A stretch of DNA of 64,000 nt from contig NC_088322.1 of the NCBI RefSeq assembly GCF_910592395.1, positions 9,235,431-9,299,430 of the forward strand. Direction: 5' to 3'. This DNA comes from Lineus longissimus (taxonomy: Eukaryota; Nemertea; Pilidiophora; Heteronemertea; Lineidae). Below: more notes on the stretch, generated by a model. It was given only the letters and a program-made list of their open reading frames with translations, was not told the DNA's origin and did not search any database. The DNA is not shown here. Numbering within the stretch: the stretch's first letter is position 1.

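Overview
The window is eukaryotic and almost certainly from an invertebrate animal. It is dominated by one intron-rich gene on the minus strand, a spectraplakin (the MACF1/ACF7, dystonin/BPAG1, Drosophila Shot, C. elegans VAB-10 family), and it covers the 3' part of that gene. I assembled 34 coding exons (6.2 to 6.3 thousand codons) with GT-AG borders and fully consistent phases from the window edge to the stop codon. The domain order is diagnostic: plakin repeats, about 17 spectrin repeats, an EF-hand pair, a GAS2-related (GAR) microtubule-binding domain and a basic Ser/Arg/Pro tail. The N-terminal actin-binding and plakin domains must lie beyond position 64000. The exact phylum cannot be told from sequence alone. 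AT-rich introns, a miniature inverted-repeat element, tandem arrays and recurrent aggcct and acatgtac words suggest a marine invertebrate, which is only an impression.

Layout in gene order (high to low coordinate): 64000-51747 is one giant exon. It encodes roughly 75-80 plakin (plectin-type) repeats, then an acidic disordered linker, then a second degenerate plakin-like stretch, and it ends at the first helix of the spectrin rod. 46067-8153 holds 27 exons encoding the spectrin-repeat rod. 7788-7303 encodes the EF-hand pair, 6754-3394 the GAR domain, and 3612-838 the C-terminal tail. A 3' UTR of about 540 nt follows, with a polyadenylation signal at 306-311.

Inside the roughly 10 kb intron between the exons at 25992 and 15862, on the same strand, is an unrelated 954-codon open frame (21691-18827). 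It has its own polyadenylation signal 79 nt past the stop. It is acidic and Ser/Asn/Arg-rich with nested internal duplications, and I do not recognise it. It is either a nested intron-poor gene or an alternative 3'-terminal exon of the spectraplakin, and is the best candidate for something undescribed.

Other points of interest are a first EF-hand that has lost all its calcium ligands, and a C-terminal exon open in two frames, where the non-GAS2 frame has the more coding-like third-position GC. There are also two copies of a 120 bp hairpin-forming MITE, three near-identical 405 bp coding repeats at the window edge, and several intronic tandem arrays (21, 31 and 120 bp units). No convincing RNA gene, CRISPR array or plus-strand gene was found.
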